In this document: positions 1 to 8,907 of the stretch, one piece after another | Position numbering within the stretch: the first letter of the stretch is position 1 | Layout of the letters: each line of letters starts with the position of its first letter | Source of the DNA: Pseudohongiella sp. | GTDB lineage: Bacteria; Pseudomonadota; Gammaproteobacteria; Pseudomonadales; Pseudohongiellaceae | Length of the DNA stretch: 34,490 bases | Reading direction: 5' to 3' | Assembly (NCBI GenBank): GCA_030696315.1 | Contig: JAUYSM010000057.1 | Location: 1-34,490 of the forward strand | The notes under the pieces: generated by a model | What the model saw: the letters and a program-made list of their open reading frames with translations, nothing else | What the model was told of the DNA's origin: nothing | Databases searched by the model: none | Position numbers and translations under genes: made by a program

Positions 1-96
1 TACCTGCTGCGAAGCCCGCAAAATGCGCGACGCTTGATTGAATCAGTGTCTGAGTTGGAGCGCGGTATGGGGCAGGAGAAGGAGCTTGTTGAATGA
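1..96 (+). CDS. yefM: YefM/Phd-family antitoxin, C-terminal fragment
   Basis: The first 31 codons of the window are open in frame 1 and end at TGA 94-96. The peptide begins YLLRSPQNARRLIESV and ends QEKELVE, which matches the C-terminal half of YefM antitoxins (family pattern: YLLRSP-NARRL followed by a G-x-E-x-E tail). That segment wraps the YoeB toxin and neutralises it. The N-terminal DNA-binding part lies left of the window. The stop overlaps the next start codon in an ATGA arrangement, the usual yefM-yoeB junction. What is visible of the antitoxin looks intact, although its partner toxin is not. The family call rests on a short but distinctive motif. Confidence 0.8.
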   Translation, partial: YLLRSPQNARRLIESVSELERGMGQEKELVE

Positions 97-167
97 TTTT
101 GGTGTTTGCAGGGAATGCATGGGCTGACTATCAGTATTGGAATATATCGTTGCGTTACCACTACTGA
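93..167 (+). pseudogene. yoeB: YoeB toxin remnant with in-frame internal deletion
   Basis: A 24-codon frame starts at ATG 93, overlapping the antitoxin stop, and ends at TGA 165-167. The first 16 residues (an ILVF strand, then NAWADYQYW) resemble the start of YoeB, and the last four, RYHY, are the YoeB C-terminus. YoeB is normally about 84 residues, so roughly 60 residues from the middle are missing. In E. coli YoeB the catalytic residues are Glu46, Arg65 and His83. Only the terminal His is retained here, so mRNA-interferase activity is not expected. The frame stops 6 bp before the convergent aacS gene. Chance resemblance is unlikely because both ends match at the expected positions and the start overlap is conserved. 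Confidence 0.75.
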
Positions 168-173
168 TTAATG

Positions 174-2237
174 TCAGCACTGCAACTGCCTGGCCAGCCC
201 CTCATACTCAAGCAAAGACAGCGGATTGGCCAGCGCATCCTTGTTGTTGACCGTCCGGCTATGAATGGTTTCGCGCACCGCTATTTCGGCGATTTTGCCA
301 TTGAGCGTACGCGGGATATCCTGCACCTGTTCAATGACCGCCGGCACGTGACGCGGCGAGGCACCGGTGCGGATCTGCTGGCGGATGTCGGCGCGCAGCC
401 CGTCGTCCAATGTGAGATCGCCACGCAGGCGCACAAACAACACCACTCGCACATCACCCTGCCATTCCTGAGCAATGGCAACACTTTCCAGCACCCACGG
501 CAATTGTTCAACCTGGCGATAAATTTCTGCAGTACCAATGCGCACGCCGCCCGGATTCAACACGGTGTCGGATCGTCCATAGATGATCCAGCCCTTGTGG
601 TCGGTCAGCTCGGCATAGTCGCCATGTGTCCAGCATTCCTCAAACCGTTCAAAGTAAGCCGCCTGATATTTTTTATGCTCAGGGTCACGCCAGAAACCAA
701 CCGGCATACTGGGGAACGACTGACGACATACCAGTTCGCCTTTTTCGCCACTCACCGCTTGCCCTTGCGCGTTATAAACCGCCACATCCATGCCCAGCCC
801 GGCACACTGGATTTCACCGCGATAAATCGGTTGTACGGGATTGCCCAGCACAAAACAGGAAATGATGTCGGTGCCGCCGGAAATCGACTGCAGCATGACA
901 TCGGCCTTGATGTCGCGATACACATAGTCAAACCCTTCGGCGCTCAGCGGCGATCCGGTTGACAGCACAGTGTGCAGCTTAGGGGCAGCAAATTGGTTTT
1001 GTAGTTTGACCCCGGCTTTTTCAGCGGCTGCCAGATACTTGGCTGAGGTTCCAAAAATACTGACCTCGGTCTCTGCCGCGATCTGAAACAGAATATCGGG
1101 CTGCGGATGAAACGGTGAACCGTCATACAGCACCAGCGTGGCACCCGATGCCAGGCCGCTGACCAGCCAGTTCCACATCATCCAGCCACAGGTGGTGAAG
1201 TAAAACAGCACATCGTCGCGTTTTAAATTCAGATGCAGCTGGTGTTCTTTGCGGTGTTGCAGCAGGGTGCCGCCCACACTGTGCACAATACATTTGGGCA
1301 CACCGGTTGTGCCCGAGGAATACATGATAAACAGCGGATCCGAAAATTCTGCTGCATGGAATTCCAGCGCGGGTGTTGCCATCGGTGGGCTGTTAAATCC
1401 AGCGCTTAATCCGGGCACGCGTGTCCAGTGATACACCTCACAGTGCGCTCCTGCTTCAAGAGCTTGTGTGTCTGCAGAAGCCATGGCGTACAGGTTGGGC
1501 ATCAGCACCAGTGCCTGTAAGGTGGGCAGACCTGCCATCAACTTTTCGAGTGTCGCCTGATGTTGAATGACTTTACCGGCATAGGCGTGGGCGGATACGG
1601 CAAACAGCACCTTAGGCTCAATCTGTGTAAAACGATCCAGAATGCCGCCGACCCCAAAGTCAGGAGAGCAGGATGACCAGATTGCACCTAACGACGTAGC
1701 AGCCAGCATGGCAATCACGGTTTCAATACGATTGGCTGCAAACCCGGCAATTCGATCGCCGGGTTTGATGCCCTGAGCGCGCAACCAGGCGGCCAGGTGC
1801 GCGACTTTGCGCGTCAGCTCCGCATAACTGAGCGTATCGCGGTGCCCGAATTCATCACAAAAAATCAGCGCCGTGTGCTCATCCGCATAACCCAACAGGT
1901 TTTGTGCATAATTCAGGCGGGTGCCGGGAAACCAGCGATCCAGCCAGATGTGTTCACCCTTTTTCAGAATAGATTCCGGAGTCGACAACGATGGCAGTTC
2001 ACTTTGCAGATGAATGCCGCTGAAATCCAGACAGGCATGCCAGAACGCTTCGCGTGAATTCACACTCCATTGATGCAGGGTTTCATAACTGTCAAAACGC
2101 TGCTGCCGGGTGGCATTTAACCAGCGCGCAAAATCCACCAGCTGGCAGGCACCCATACGATGGGGCTGATCTGCAGTCAGTGAAAAACGCGGTGCATGCA
2201 TGATAGAAGGTGGGGTGAAAGTCGTGTTGTTCATCAT
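174..2237 (-). CDS. aacS: Acetoacetyl-CoA synthetase (acetoacetate-CoA ligase)
   Basis: This 687-residue member of the adenylate-forming ANL superfamily activates acetoacetate with ATP and CoA in the cytosol. The N-terminal ACAS-type segment includes [17 protein letters not shown]. The AMP-binding P-loop [10 protein letters not shown] lies near residue 306, the core motif [21 protein letters not shown] near 555, and the catalytic C-terminal Lys is K648 (LNGK). The length slightly exceeds the usual 650. The start is ATGATG with only weak purine upstream; Met13 is an alternative. It is last in the leucine-degradation run, 41 bp after the HMG-CoA lyase gene, whose product is acetoacetate. This supports acetoacetate over acetate as substrate. 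Co-transcription is inferred from spacing. Confidence 0.92.
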   Translation of the reverse strand: MMNNTTFTPPSIMHAPRFSLTADQPHRMGACQLVDFARWLNATRQQRFDSYETLHQWSVNSREAFWHACLDFSGIHLQSELPSLSTPESILKKGEHIWLDRWFPGTRLNYAQNLLGYADEHTALIFCDEFGHRDTLSYAELTRKVAHLAAWLRAQGIKPGDRIAGFAANRIETVIAMLAATSLGAIWSSCSPDFGVGGILDRFTQIEPKVLFAVSAHAYAGKVIQHQATLEKLMAGLPTLQALVLMPNLYAMASADTQALEAGAHCEVYHWTRVPGLSAGFNSPPMATPALEFHAAEFSDPLFIMYSSGTTGVPKCIVHSVGGTLLQHRKEHQLHLNLKRDDVLFYFTTCGWMMWNWLVSGLASGATLVLYDGSPFHPQPDILFQIAAETEVSIFGTSAKYLAAAEKAGVKLQNQFAAPKLHTVLSTGSPLSAEGFDYVYRDIKADVMLQSISGGTDIISCFVLGNPVQPIYRGEIQCAGLGMDVAVYNAQGQAVSGEKGELVCRQSFPSMPVGFWRDPEHKKYQAAYFERFEECWTHGDYAELTDHKGWIIYGRSDTVLNPGGVRIGTAEIYRQVEQLPWVLESVAIAQEWQGDVRVVLFVRLRGDLTLDDGLRADIRQQIRTGASPRHVPAVIEQVQDIPRTLNGKIAEIAVRETIHSRTVNNKDALANPLSLLEYEGLARQLQC

Positions 2238-2278
2238 CAGTCTCTGGTCTTTTTTATGCTGGCCTGATCAATACAGAC

Positions 2279-3217
2279 CTAAACATTACACTTGGAGGGT
2301 GAGCCCATGGCCAAGGCCACGCGCGACTGATTGCTGCGATTTAATTCATGGCAAATCCAATGGCTGGTATCAACAAGACGCTCAAGGTCAATGCCAGTGT
2401 GTAAACCCATGCCGTGCAGCATATAGACCACGTCTTCGGTGGATACATTGCCGCTGGCGCCTTGCGCATAAGGGCAGCCACCCAGTCCGGCAATCGACGC
2501 ATCAATGGTGAACACGCCCAGCTCCAGCCCCGCCAGCAGATTGGCCAGCGCCTGCCCGTAAGTGTCATGAAAATGCATGGCAAGCTGATCAGCTCGCGCT
2601 TCTTGCAGGCACGTGGACAACACGCGTTGCACCTGCACCGGTGTGCCCACACCGATGGTGTCGCCGATGGACACTTCATAACAACCCAGTGCCATCAACT
2701 CGCGCACCGCCATGGCCACATCCTCTGCCGGTACCGCGCCCTGATAAGGGCAACCCATGGCGCAGGATACATAACCGCGCACTGCGATGCCCCGGGCGCG
2801 GGCTTCAGCACACACGTCCGTAAAGCGCTGGATGCTTTCCCGAATACCACAATTGATATTTTTTTGGCTGAAGGCTTCGGACGCGGCAGCAAATACGGCA
2901 ACTTCATCCGCTCCGGCTGCCATGGCGCGCTCAAACCCTTGCAAGTTTGGGGTCAATGCCGAGTAACGCACACCGGGTAATCGTGTGATGCTGGCAAAAA
3001 CCTCAGCGGAGTCCGCCATCTGTGGCACCCAGCGTGGCGACACAAAACTGCCGGTTTCGATTCTCAACAAGCCCGCTGCTGCCAGACGATCAACCAGGCC
3101 GGCTTTGATCGCAGACGACACATGAGCCGCCTCATTCTGCAAACCATCACGTGCGCCTACTTCCACAATGCTGACGTGTTGTTGAGATACGTTTGCTGTG
3201 TGTGTTAACAGGCTCAT
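2279..3217 (-). CDS. liuE: Hydroxymethylglutaryl-CoA lyase
   Basis: This 312-residue TIM-barrel enzyme cleaves 3-hydroxy-3-methylglutaryl-CoA to acetoacetate and acetyl-CoA, the last step of leucine catabolism. Visible family marks are EVGARDGLQNE near residue 20 (divalent-metal Asp), the HFHDTYG metal-ligand motif near 215, and the lyase signature SIAGLGGCPYA with its active-site Cys at residue 248. The ATG at 3217 has a GGAG-type ribosome-binding site about 5 nt upstream. Only 2 bp separate it from the stop of the biotin carboxylase subunit gene. The length and every motif are normal for the bacterial enzyme. Confidence 0.95.
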   Translation of the reverse strand: MSLLTHTANVSQQHVSIVEVGARDGLQNEAAHVSSAIKAGLVDRLAAAGLLRIETGSFVSPRWVPQMADSAEVFASITRLPGVRYSALTPNLQGFERAMAAGADEVAVFAAASEAFSQKNINCGIRESIQRFTDVCAEARARGIAVRGYVSCAMGCPYQGAVPAEDVAMAVRELMALGCYEVSIGDTIGVGTPVQVQRVLSTCLQEARADQLAMHFHDTYGQALANLLAGLELGVFTIDASIAGLGGCPYAQGASGNVSTEDVVYMLHGMGLHTGIDLERLVDTSHWICHELNRSNQSRVALAMGSPSKCNV

Positions 3218-3219
3218 GA

Positions 3220-5058
3220 TCAGGCTCCGGGTGCGCTGGCGGGCGGTGCAAATTCAATCAGCAACTGATCGGGTTGCACCATGTGATCGTCCTGACAGTG
3301 CACCGCCGCGATCACTGAATCACTGCTGGCGCGCAGGGTATGCTCCATTTTCATGGCTTCCATAATCAATAAGGCTTGTCCCGCAACCACCGCATCACCC
3401 GCCTTCACAAACACGCTGATCACCCGGCCAGGTAAGGGGGCTTTGATAGTGCTCTGATGGTGAGAGGCGGCAGCCTTGGCAATCAAGGTATCCGCATCGC
3501 TGGCCGGCGAGGCCTCGCCTTGTGCAAACAGCGGTAGCAAGTGATGCTGTCGGCTGAATGGATTTAAACCGCCGCTGCGAAACGCGGCCATCGCGCTGTT
3601 TTTAAAACCAGACGTGTTAAAACCATCAGCAGCAACGCCAGCGGCTGCGCTGTTGCCGCGCGTTTCCAGGTGCCACTGACGGTGCTCCTGCGCGGCGGCG
3701 ATGGCTGCCTGATGCTCCAGCAGAAATCCGGTATGCACATCTCCGGCCGCAAATGCCTGGGTATCCAGCACGGCGCCAAGATACGCACCATTATGTTGAA
3801 TGCCAGCGACCTGCAGGCAGGCCAATGCGGCCGACAAACGCCGGACCGCCTGTGCGCGAGACGGTGCCCAGGCAATCACTTTGCCGAGCAGACTGTCGTA
3901 ATACACACTGATGCGATCACCGGCGCGGAAGCCTGCATCCACACGCAATGCCCGCTCGCTGACCGGTGGCCATACCAACTGCTCGATCAATCCTATGCCG
4001 GGCAAAAAATCCGGGGCAGGTCCTTCCGCGTTGATGCGTGCTTCAATGGCCCAGCCATCGCGTTTGATCTGCGATTGCGTTAAGGGCAAGTCTTCACCTT
4101 GTGCTACACGCAGTTGCCATTCCACCAGATCCAACCCAGTGATGGCTTCGGTAACCGGGTGTTCAACCTGCAAGCGGGTATTCATTTCCAGAAAATAGAA
4201 CTGCTCGTTCTGATATAAAAATTCGACAGTCCCTGCACCGGTGTAATCGATGGCCTGCGCAGCGCGCACAGCAGCTTCACCCATGGCGAGTCGGGTTTCT
4301 GTTTTTAATCCCGGTGCCGGCGCTTCTTCTATCAGTTTTTGGTGGCGGCGCTGAATGGAACAATCACGTTCATGCAGGTGGACACAATGGCCGGCCTGAT
4401 CGGCAAATACCTGAATTTCGATGTGCCGGGCATGGGGTAAATACTTTTCAAGCAAAACACGGTCATCGGCAAACGCGGCTTTTGATTCGCGTTTGACAGC
4501 CTGTAGTGCCGCCATAAATTCATGGGAATGTTCAACAATCCGCAAACCGCGCCCGCCACCGCCCGCCACGGCTTTGATTAACACCGGATAAGCCATCAGA
4601 TCGGCCTGCGTGTGCAGAAATGCGGCATCCTGATTATCACCATGATAACCCGGCAACATCGGAACCCCGGCGGCGCTCATCAATTGTTTGGCGCGTGCTT
4701 TGGAACCCATCGCCGCAATGGCATCTGCACGAGGGCCTACAAACAGGTAACCAGCATCCACAACAGCCTGTGCAAACGCAGCATTCTCCGACAAAAAACC
4801 GTAACCGGGATGCAGGGCATCCGCGCCGCACTGCGCGGCAGCCGCCAATAACTGTGCCTGATCCAGATAGGACTCAGCAGCGCTGTAGCCGGTCAATGCA
4901 ATCGCCTGATCTGCCAATTGTGTATGCAGCGCGCCGCGATCAGCCTGAGAAAAAACTGCGATTGTTTTAACACCCATACGCCGTGCAGTACGAATGATGC
5001 GGCACGCAATTTCGCCGCGATTACAGATCAACAGTGTTTTGATCAGCCTTTGTGTCAT
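3220..5058 (-). CDS. liuD: Methylcrotonyl-CoA carboxylase, alpha (biotin) subunit
   Basis: This is the biotin-carrying subunit of 3-methylcrotonyl-CoA carboxylase, which carboxylates methylcrotonyl-CoA using ATP and bicarbonate. An N-terminal biotin carboxylase domain starts LLICNRGEIACRI and has the ATP-grasp loop GGGGRGLRIV and the RDCSIQRRHQKLIEEAPAP and EMNTRLQVEHPVTE motifs. The C-terminal biotinyl domain carries MEAMKMEH with the biotinylated Lys at residue 570. The chosen start, ATG 5058, gives 612 residues. It overlaps the liuC stop as ATGA and has GGAG upstream; a 14-residue longer form is open but unlikely. The alpha rather than acyl-CoA carboxylase assignment follows from the neighbouring beta subunit and the pathway genes. 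Confidence 0.94.
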   Translation of the reverse strand: MTQRLIKTLLICNRGEIACRIIRTARRMGVKTIAVFSQADRGALHTQLADQAIALTGYSAAESYLDQAQLLAAAAQCGADALHPGYGFLSENAAFAQAVVDAGYLFVGPRADAIAAMGSKARAKQLMSAAGVPMLPGYHGDNQDAAFLHTQADLMAYPVLIKAVAGGGGRGLRIVEHSHEFMAALQAVKRESKAAFADDRVLLEKYLPHARHIEIQVFADQAGHCVHLHERDCSIQRRHQKLIEEAPAPGLKTETRLAMGEAAVRAAQAIDYTGAGTVEFLYQNEQFYFLEMNTRLQVEHPVTEAITGLDLVEWQLRVAQGEDLPLTQSQIKRDGWAIEARINAEGPAPDFLPGIGLIEQLVWPPVSERALRVDAGFRAGDRISVYYDSLLGKVIAWAPSRAQAVRRLSAALACLQVAGIQHNGAYLGAVLDTQAFAAGDVHTGFLLEHQAAIAAAQEHRQWHLETRGNSAAAGVAADGFNTSGFKNSAMAAFRSGGLNPFSRQHHLLPLFAQGEASPASDADTLIAKAAASHHQSTIKAPLPGRVISVFVKAGDAVVAGQALLIMEAMKMEHTLRASSDSVIAAVHCQDDHMVQPDQLLIEFAPPASAPGA

Positions 5059-5873
5059 GGCTTTAACTCCGTGCTGCCATCGCTGTCGGGCAGCAGCCAC
5101 GGCGCCGGCTGTTTATCGAAAAACGCCTGCAGACCTGACTGGGCTTCTTCACCCGCGCGCACACGGGCAATCAGCTCGCAGGTATATTGTGTCATTACCT
5201 CGCGATTGGGGTCGGCGACCAGTTCGCGAATCAGGGTTTTGGTTGCCGCCAGTGCGCCTGGGGCATTGGCTAACAGTTGTGTCGCCACTCGCATGGCATT
5301 GTCCATCAAGGTGTCGGGTGCCACGCATTCGTGGACCAGTCCTGCCTGTTGCGCAGCAGCGGCATCAAATACTTCAGCGGTCAAAAAATAGCGCCGTGCA
5401 AAATGAGGGCCCATACGCGCCATCACGAAGGGGCTGATGACGGCAGGGACCAGACCGAGTTTGACTTCGCTGATACAAAAACGTGCATTGTCTGCGGCCA
5501 GAATAATATCTGCACAGGCCACCATGCCAGTGGCACCAGCGTACACATTCCCGTGCACGGCAGCGATAATGGGTTTGGGGAATTGATGCAGCGCTTGCAA
5601 CATGGCCGCCAGACGGCCGGCATCCGCAATATTTTCCTCCAGTGAGTAGTTCACCATCGACTTCATGTAGTGCAGATCAGCGCCGGAGCAAAAACTTTTA
5701 CCGCGCCCGGCCAGAATCAGTACGCGGGTGTCAGCATCGCTGCGCAGGGTGTCCACCAAGCGGTGAATGGTGGCGATCAAAGCCGGATCAAAGGCATTGT
5801 GTTTTTCCGGGCGATTCAGCCACAACACAGTGATGCCGTTGGCGGGACGCGTGACTTCTACAATGGTATCCAT
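5055..5873 (-). CDS. liuC: 3-methylglutaconyl-CoA hydratase (enoyl-CoA hydratase family)
   Basis: This 272-residue crotonase-fold protein is predicted to hydrate 3-methylglutaconyl-CoA to HMG-CoA. Crotonase features are the start VLWLNRPEKHNAFDPALI, the oxyanion-hole region GKSFCSGADLHYMK near residue 62, and GNVYAGATGMVACADIILA near 110. The downstream EVKLGLVPAVISPFV segment carries the Glu typical of hydratases. ATG 5873 was chosen over an open 40-residue extension because it lies 5 bp after the liuB stop, has AGGAT upstream, and matches the family N-terminus. The 3' end overlaps liuD by 4 bp. Substrate specificity is inferred from its position between the two carboxylase subunit genes. 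Confidence 0.9.
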   Translation of the reverse strand: MDTIVEVTRPANGITVLWLNRPEKHNAFDPALIATIHRLVDTLRSDADTRVLILAGRGKSFCSGADLHYMKSMVNYSLEENIADAGRLAAMLQALHQFPKPIIAAVHGNVYAGATGMVACADIILAADNARFCISEVKLGLVPAVISPFVMARMGPHFARRYFLTAEVFDAAAAQQAGLVHECVAPDTLMDNAMRVATQLLANAPGALAATKTLIRELVADPNREVMTQYTCELIARVRAGEEAQSGLQAFFDKQPAPWLLPDSDGSTELKP

Positions 5874-5878
5874 AACAT

Positions 5879-7480
5879 TTACATCCTGAATATGCCGAAA
5901 CGGGTGTCCTGCTGTGGTGCATGGCTGGCAAAGTACAGCGATAAACCCAGCACTGAGCGGGTGTCGGCCGGCGCAATGATGCCATCGTCCCACAGGCGCG
6001 CGCTGGCGTAGTAGGGATGGCCTTCATGTTCATATTTATCTTCAATGGGTTTGCGGAACGCCTGTTCTTCTTCCGGGCTCCACGCCTGGCCTTTGGCGGC
6101 CAGCATCTCGCCACGCAACTGTGACAAGACCCCGGCAGCCTGGGCTCCGCCCATCACGGAAATGCGGGCATTGGGCCAGGTCCATAAAAACCGCGGATCA
6201 TAGGCTCGGCCACACATGCCATAGTTACCCGCGCCAAAACTGCCACCAATCAGTGTGGTGATTTTGGGCACATTGGCGGTGGCTACTGCGTTAACGAGTT
6301 TGGCGCCGTTTTTGGCGATGCCTTCATGCTCGTATTTGCGGCCAACCATAAACCCGGTAATGTTCTGCAGGAACAACAGAGGAATCTGCCGTTGGCAACA
6401 CAGCTGTATAAAATGCGCGCCTTTTAAAGCGCTTTCTGAAAACAGAATGCCGTTATTCGCCAGAATACCAACCGTCTGTCCAAAAATCTCTGCAAAACCA
6501 CACACCAAGGTACTGCCGTACAGCGGTTTAAATTCATCAAACTGCGAGGCATCGACCACGCGCGCAATAATCTCGCGCACATCGTAAGGCTGGCGCACAT
6601 CAGCGGGCACAATGCCGTAAATCTCGTCGGTGTCATAAGCCGGAGCAGGGGCCATCAGGTTCAGGGCGTGAGCAGGGCGATTGAGCCGGGCAATGCTGCG
6701 CCGCACCAGTGCCAATGCGTGCATGTCGTTGTCGGCCAGTTGATCGGCGACACCGGAAATTTGTGCGTGTACTTCCCCGCCGCCCAGTTCTTCTGCGCTC
6801 ACAATCTCGCCAGTAGCGGCTTTCACCAAGGGCGGGCCGCCCAGAAAAATGGTGCCTTGATTACGTACAATAATCGATTCATCGGCCATCGCGGGCACAT
6901 AGGCGCCGCCGGCAGTACATGAGCCCATCACCGCTGCAATTTGAGGAATACCGGCTGCGGACAAACGCGCCTGATTAAAAAAGATACGCCCAAAGTGTTC
7001 CCGATCCGGAAACACCTCAGCCTGATGCGGCAAGTTGGCCCCACCGGAGTCCACCAGATAAATACAGGGCAAATGGTTTTCAGCGGCAATCTGCTGCGCG
7101 CGCAAGTGCTTTTTGACACTCAAAGGATAGTAGGTGCCGCCTTTAACCGTCGCATCGTTGGCCACAATCACACAGGCCTGCCCGGATACCATGCCGATGC
7201 CGCTGATCAGCCCTGCGCCGGGGATCTCCTCGTCGTATACCTGATAGGCGGCCAGCGCGGACAACTCAAGAAACGGTGAGCCAGTATCCAGCAGGGCCTC
7301 CACACGTTCTCTGGGCAGCAGTTTGCCCCGCGCGGTGTGACGCTCGCGGGACTTTGGGTCGCCGCCCAGTGCCAGCGTGTTGTGCAGGCTTTGCAGTTCA
7401 TCGCGCAAAGCAGTGTGATGGCGGTAGTTATGCGCGAAGCCGGGATCCTGTCGGTTGATGCTTGTGTGTATTTTGCTCAA
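5879..7480 (-). CDS. liuB: Methylcrotonyl-CoA carboxylase, beta (carboxyltransferase) subunit
   Basis: This 533-residue carboxyltransferase transfers the carboxyl group from biotin to methylcrotonyl-CoA. Characteristic stretches are [71 protein letters not shown] and [21 protein letters not shown], and the protein ends GIFRM. The reading frame opens with TTG at 7480, preceded about 9 nt upstream by AGGGA. The resulting N-terminus [10 protein letters not shown] lines up with known LiuB proteins, so a TTG start is accepted. It lies 180 bp downstream of liuA, the one large gap in an otherwise tightly packed operon, and that gap holds a long palindrome. Confidence 0.95.
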   Translation of the reverse strand: MSKIHTSINRQDPGFAHNYRHHTALRDELQSLHNTLALGGDPKSRERHTARGKLLPRERVEALLDTGSPFLELSALAAYQVYDEEIPGAGLISGIGMVSGQACVIVANDATVKGGTYYPLSVKKHLRAQQIAAENHLPCIYLVDSGGANLPHQAEVFPDREHFGRIFFNQARLSAAGIPQIAAVMGSCTAGGAYVPAMADESIIVRNQGTIFLGGPPLVKAATGEIVSAEELGGGEVHAQISGVADQLADNDMHALALVRRSIARLNRPAHALNLMAPAPAYDTDEIYGIVPADVRQPYDVREIIARVVDASQFDEFKPLYGSTLVCGFAEIFGQTVGILANNGILFSESALKGAHFIQLCCQRQIPLLFLQNITGFMVGRKYEHEGIAKNGAKLVNAVATANVPKITTLIGGSFGAGNYGMCGRAYDPRFLWTWPNARISVMGGAQAAGVLSQLRGEMLAAKGQAWSPEEEQAFRKPIEDKYEHEGHPYYASARLWDDGIIAPADTRSVLGLSLYFASHAPQQDTRFGIFRM

Positions 7481-7553
7481 TGCTCAGGTCCCTTTTTGTG
7501 TGTACTCAAACTCTGTTACGCGAAACGCTCTCACGGCTACGTTGACACTTGCA

Positions 7554-7650
7554 GCCCGGTCACCGTGTCGGGTGGGATGTCCGTCGAGGAACAATCAGAT
7601 GGCGCAGCCATCGTTCCGAGACCGACTCCCGCCCGGCATGGGGACCGGGC
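7554..7650. repeat. 97-bp nested imperfect palindrome between liuA and liuB
   Basis: The left arm 7554-7592 and right arm 7613-7650 match as inverted repeats over nearly their whole length, with about seven mismatches and one indel. The outer ends are GCCCGGTC and GACCGGGC. Inside sits a second perfect hairpin, GATGGC-gca-GCCATC (7598-7612). Three of the mismatches become G-U pairs if the plus strand is read as RNA. The element starts immediately after the liuA stop and fills most of the liuA-liuB gap. No target-site duplication is visible. It could be an intergenic repeat unit (ERIC-like in architecture) or an mRNA-processing/stability element. It has no T-run to mark it as a terminator. Confidence 0.75.
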
Positions 7651-7660
7651 AGGCCATGAA

Positions 7661-8839
7661 CTATGTAGTCTCGCGGAACAACTCACGCCCAATCAACATC
7701 CGCCGGATCTCCTGCGTACCCGCACCAATCTCATAAAGTTTGGCATCACGCAACAGCCGACCGGTGGCGTACTCGTTAATGTAGCCGTTACCGCCCAGTA
7801 TTTGAATGGCCTCCAGCGCCAGCTTGGTGGCCAGGTCAGAACTGAACAGAATGGCACCAGCGGAATCTTTGCGCGTGGTTTCGCCACGGTCGCAGGCGCG
7901 TGCCACGGCATACACGTAGGCGCGTGCCGCATTCAGGCTGGTGTACATGTCGGCAAGTTTGCCCTGGATAAACTGGAAGTTGCCGATGGCCTCACCAAAC
8001 TGCTTGCGGTCATGAATGTAGGGCAGCACCTCATCGAGGCAGGCTTGCATGATGCCCAGCGGCCCGCCGGACAGCACCACCCGTTCGTAGTCCAAGCCAC
8101 TCATCAACACGCGCACACCGCCATTTTCCTTGCCCAGAATGTTCTCGGCCGGCACCACACACTCCTCAAACACCAGTTCGCAAGTGTTGGAGCCGCGCAT
8201 GCCGAGTTTGTCGAGTTTGGGGGAGCGGCTGAATCCGGGGCTGTCGCGCTCCACCAGGAACGCAGAGATGCCTTGTGGTCCCGCTGCGGTATCAGTTTTG
8301 GCGTAAATCACATACACATGCGCATCTGGGCCATTGGTGATCCACATTTTGCTGCCATTGAGCACAAAATGATCCCCCTCGCGGCGGGCGTTGAGCTTCA
8401 TGCTCACCACATCAGAACCCGCGCTGTGTTCACTCATGGCCAATGCACCAATCTGCTCGCCGCTGATCAGGCCGGGCAGATAACGGGCTTTTTGTTCATG
8501 GGTGCCGTTGCGGAAAATCTGGTTCACACACAGATTGGAGTGTGCGCCGTAGCTGAGACCAACACTGGCTGAGGCGCGGCTGATTTCTTCTGTGGCGATC
8601 ACGTGCGCCAGATAACCCATGCCGGCGCCGCCATATTCTTCAGAAACAGTAATGCCCAACAGGCCCAGGTCGCCCATTTTTCGCCATAAGTCGGCGGGAA
8701 AATTATTACTCTGGTCAATGTCGGCTGCACGCGGCGCAATTTCGCGCGCGGCAAATTGCTGGATCTGATCCTGCAACATCTGCAGACTGTCATCAAAGTC
8801 AAAACTGAGCTGGGGATACTGGGCAGGGGAAGCTGGCAT
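7661..8839 (-). CDS. liuA: Isovaleryl-CoA dehydrogenase
   Basis: This 392-residue acyl-CoA dehydrogenase passes electrons from isovaleryl-CoA to electron-transfer flavoprotein through FAD, giving 3-methylcrotonyl-CoA. Diagnostic stretches are [58 protein letters not shown] and [31 protein letters not shown]. The catalytic Glu of isovaleryl-CoA dehydrogenases sits in the [12 protein letters not shown] helix at residue 252, not at the position used by medium-chain enzymes, which fixes the substrate class. It is first in the liu operon. Its ATG follows a hairpin by 3 nt, and the only Shine-Dalgarno-like GAG is within that hairpin. No MerR-type liuR regulator is adjacent in this window. Confidence 0.95.
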   Translation of the reverse strand: MPASPAQYPQLSFDFDDSLQMLQDQIQQFAAREIAPRAADIDQSNNFPADLWRKMGDLGLLGITVSEEYGGAGMGYLAHVIATEEISRASASVGLSYGAHSNLCVNQIFRNGTHEQKARYLPGLISGEQIGALAMSEHSAGSDVVSMKLNARREGDHFVLNGSKMWITNGPDAHVYVIYAKTDTAAGPQGISAFLVERDSPGFSRSPKLDKLGMRGSNTCELVFEECVVPAENILGKENGGVRVLMSGLDYERVVLSGGPLGIMQACLDEVLPYIHDRKQFGEAIGNFQFIQGKLADMYTSLNAARAYVYAVARACDRGETTRKDSAGAILFSSDLATKLALEAIQILGGNGYINEYATGRLLRDAKLYEIGAGTQEIRRMLIGRELFRETT

Positions 8840-8842
8840 AAC

Positions 8843-8880
8843 ATCGGTCTCGAACAGCGTAAATTGTTGTTGAGACCGAT
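8843..8880 (-). promoter_or_regulatory. Hairpin/dyad abutting the liuA start codon
   Basis: ATCGGTCTC (8843-8851) and GAGACCGAT (8872-8880) form a perfect 9-bp inverted repeat. After one bulged base it continues with AACA/TGTT, leaving an 11-nt loop. On the liuA transcript the stem ends 3 nt before ATG 8839 and contains the only GAG near the start. No U-run follows, so it is not an intrinsic terminator for the upstream gene. It could be a repressor operator overlapping the transcription start or an RNA structure that hides the ribosome-binding site. The structure is directly visible; its role is inferred. Confidence 0.55.
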
Positions 8881-8906
8881 TCTAAACCAAAAGTGAACTG
8901 ATTCAC
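8879..8906 (-). promoter_or_regulatory. Candidate liuA promoter region with upstream dyad
   Basis: On the minus strand, TAGAAT (8884-8879) is a reasonable -10 element. It would place the transcription start inside the hairpin just before liuA. No good -35 is present at 17 bp. Instead an inverted repeat GTGAA-ctga-TTCAC (8893-8906) lies where an activator or MerR-type regulator would bind. It sits immediately after the chemoreceptor gene stop. Assignment is tentative. Confidence 0.3.
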
Positions 8907-8907
8907 A

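Noticed and set aside
171-962. 263-codon plus-strand open frame opposite aacS
   Set aside because: It is antisense to conserved AacS sequence including its catalytic lysine region. No ribosome-binding site or family resemblance was seen.
5874-5993. 40-residue N-terminal extension of the methylglutaconyl-CoA hydratase
   Set aside because: It overlaps the conserved C-terminus of LiuB in another frame. ATG 5873 has a ribosome-binding site and matches the crotonase N-terminus.
7554-7650. Integron attC-like site
   Set aside because: The size and imperfect palindrome would fit, but the ends lack the RYYYAAC and GTTRRRY core sites and no integrase or cassette array is present.
7337-8572. 411-codon plus-strand open frame opposite liuA and the 5' end of liuB
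   Set aside because: The minus strand encodes clear LiuA and LiuB proteins here. The plus-strand translation has no recognisable motif and runs through the intergenic palindrome.
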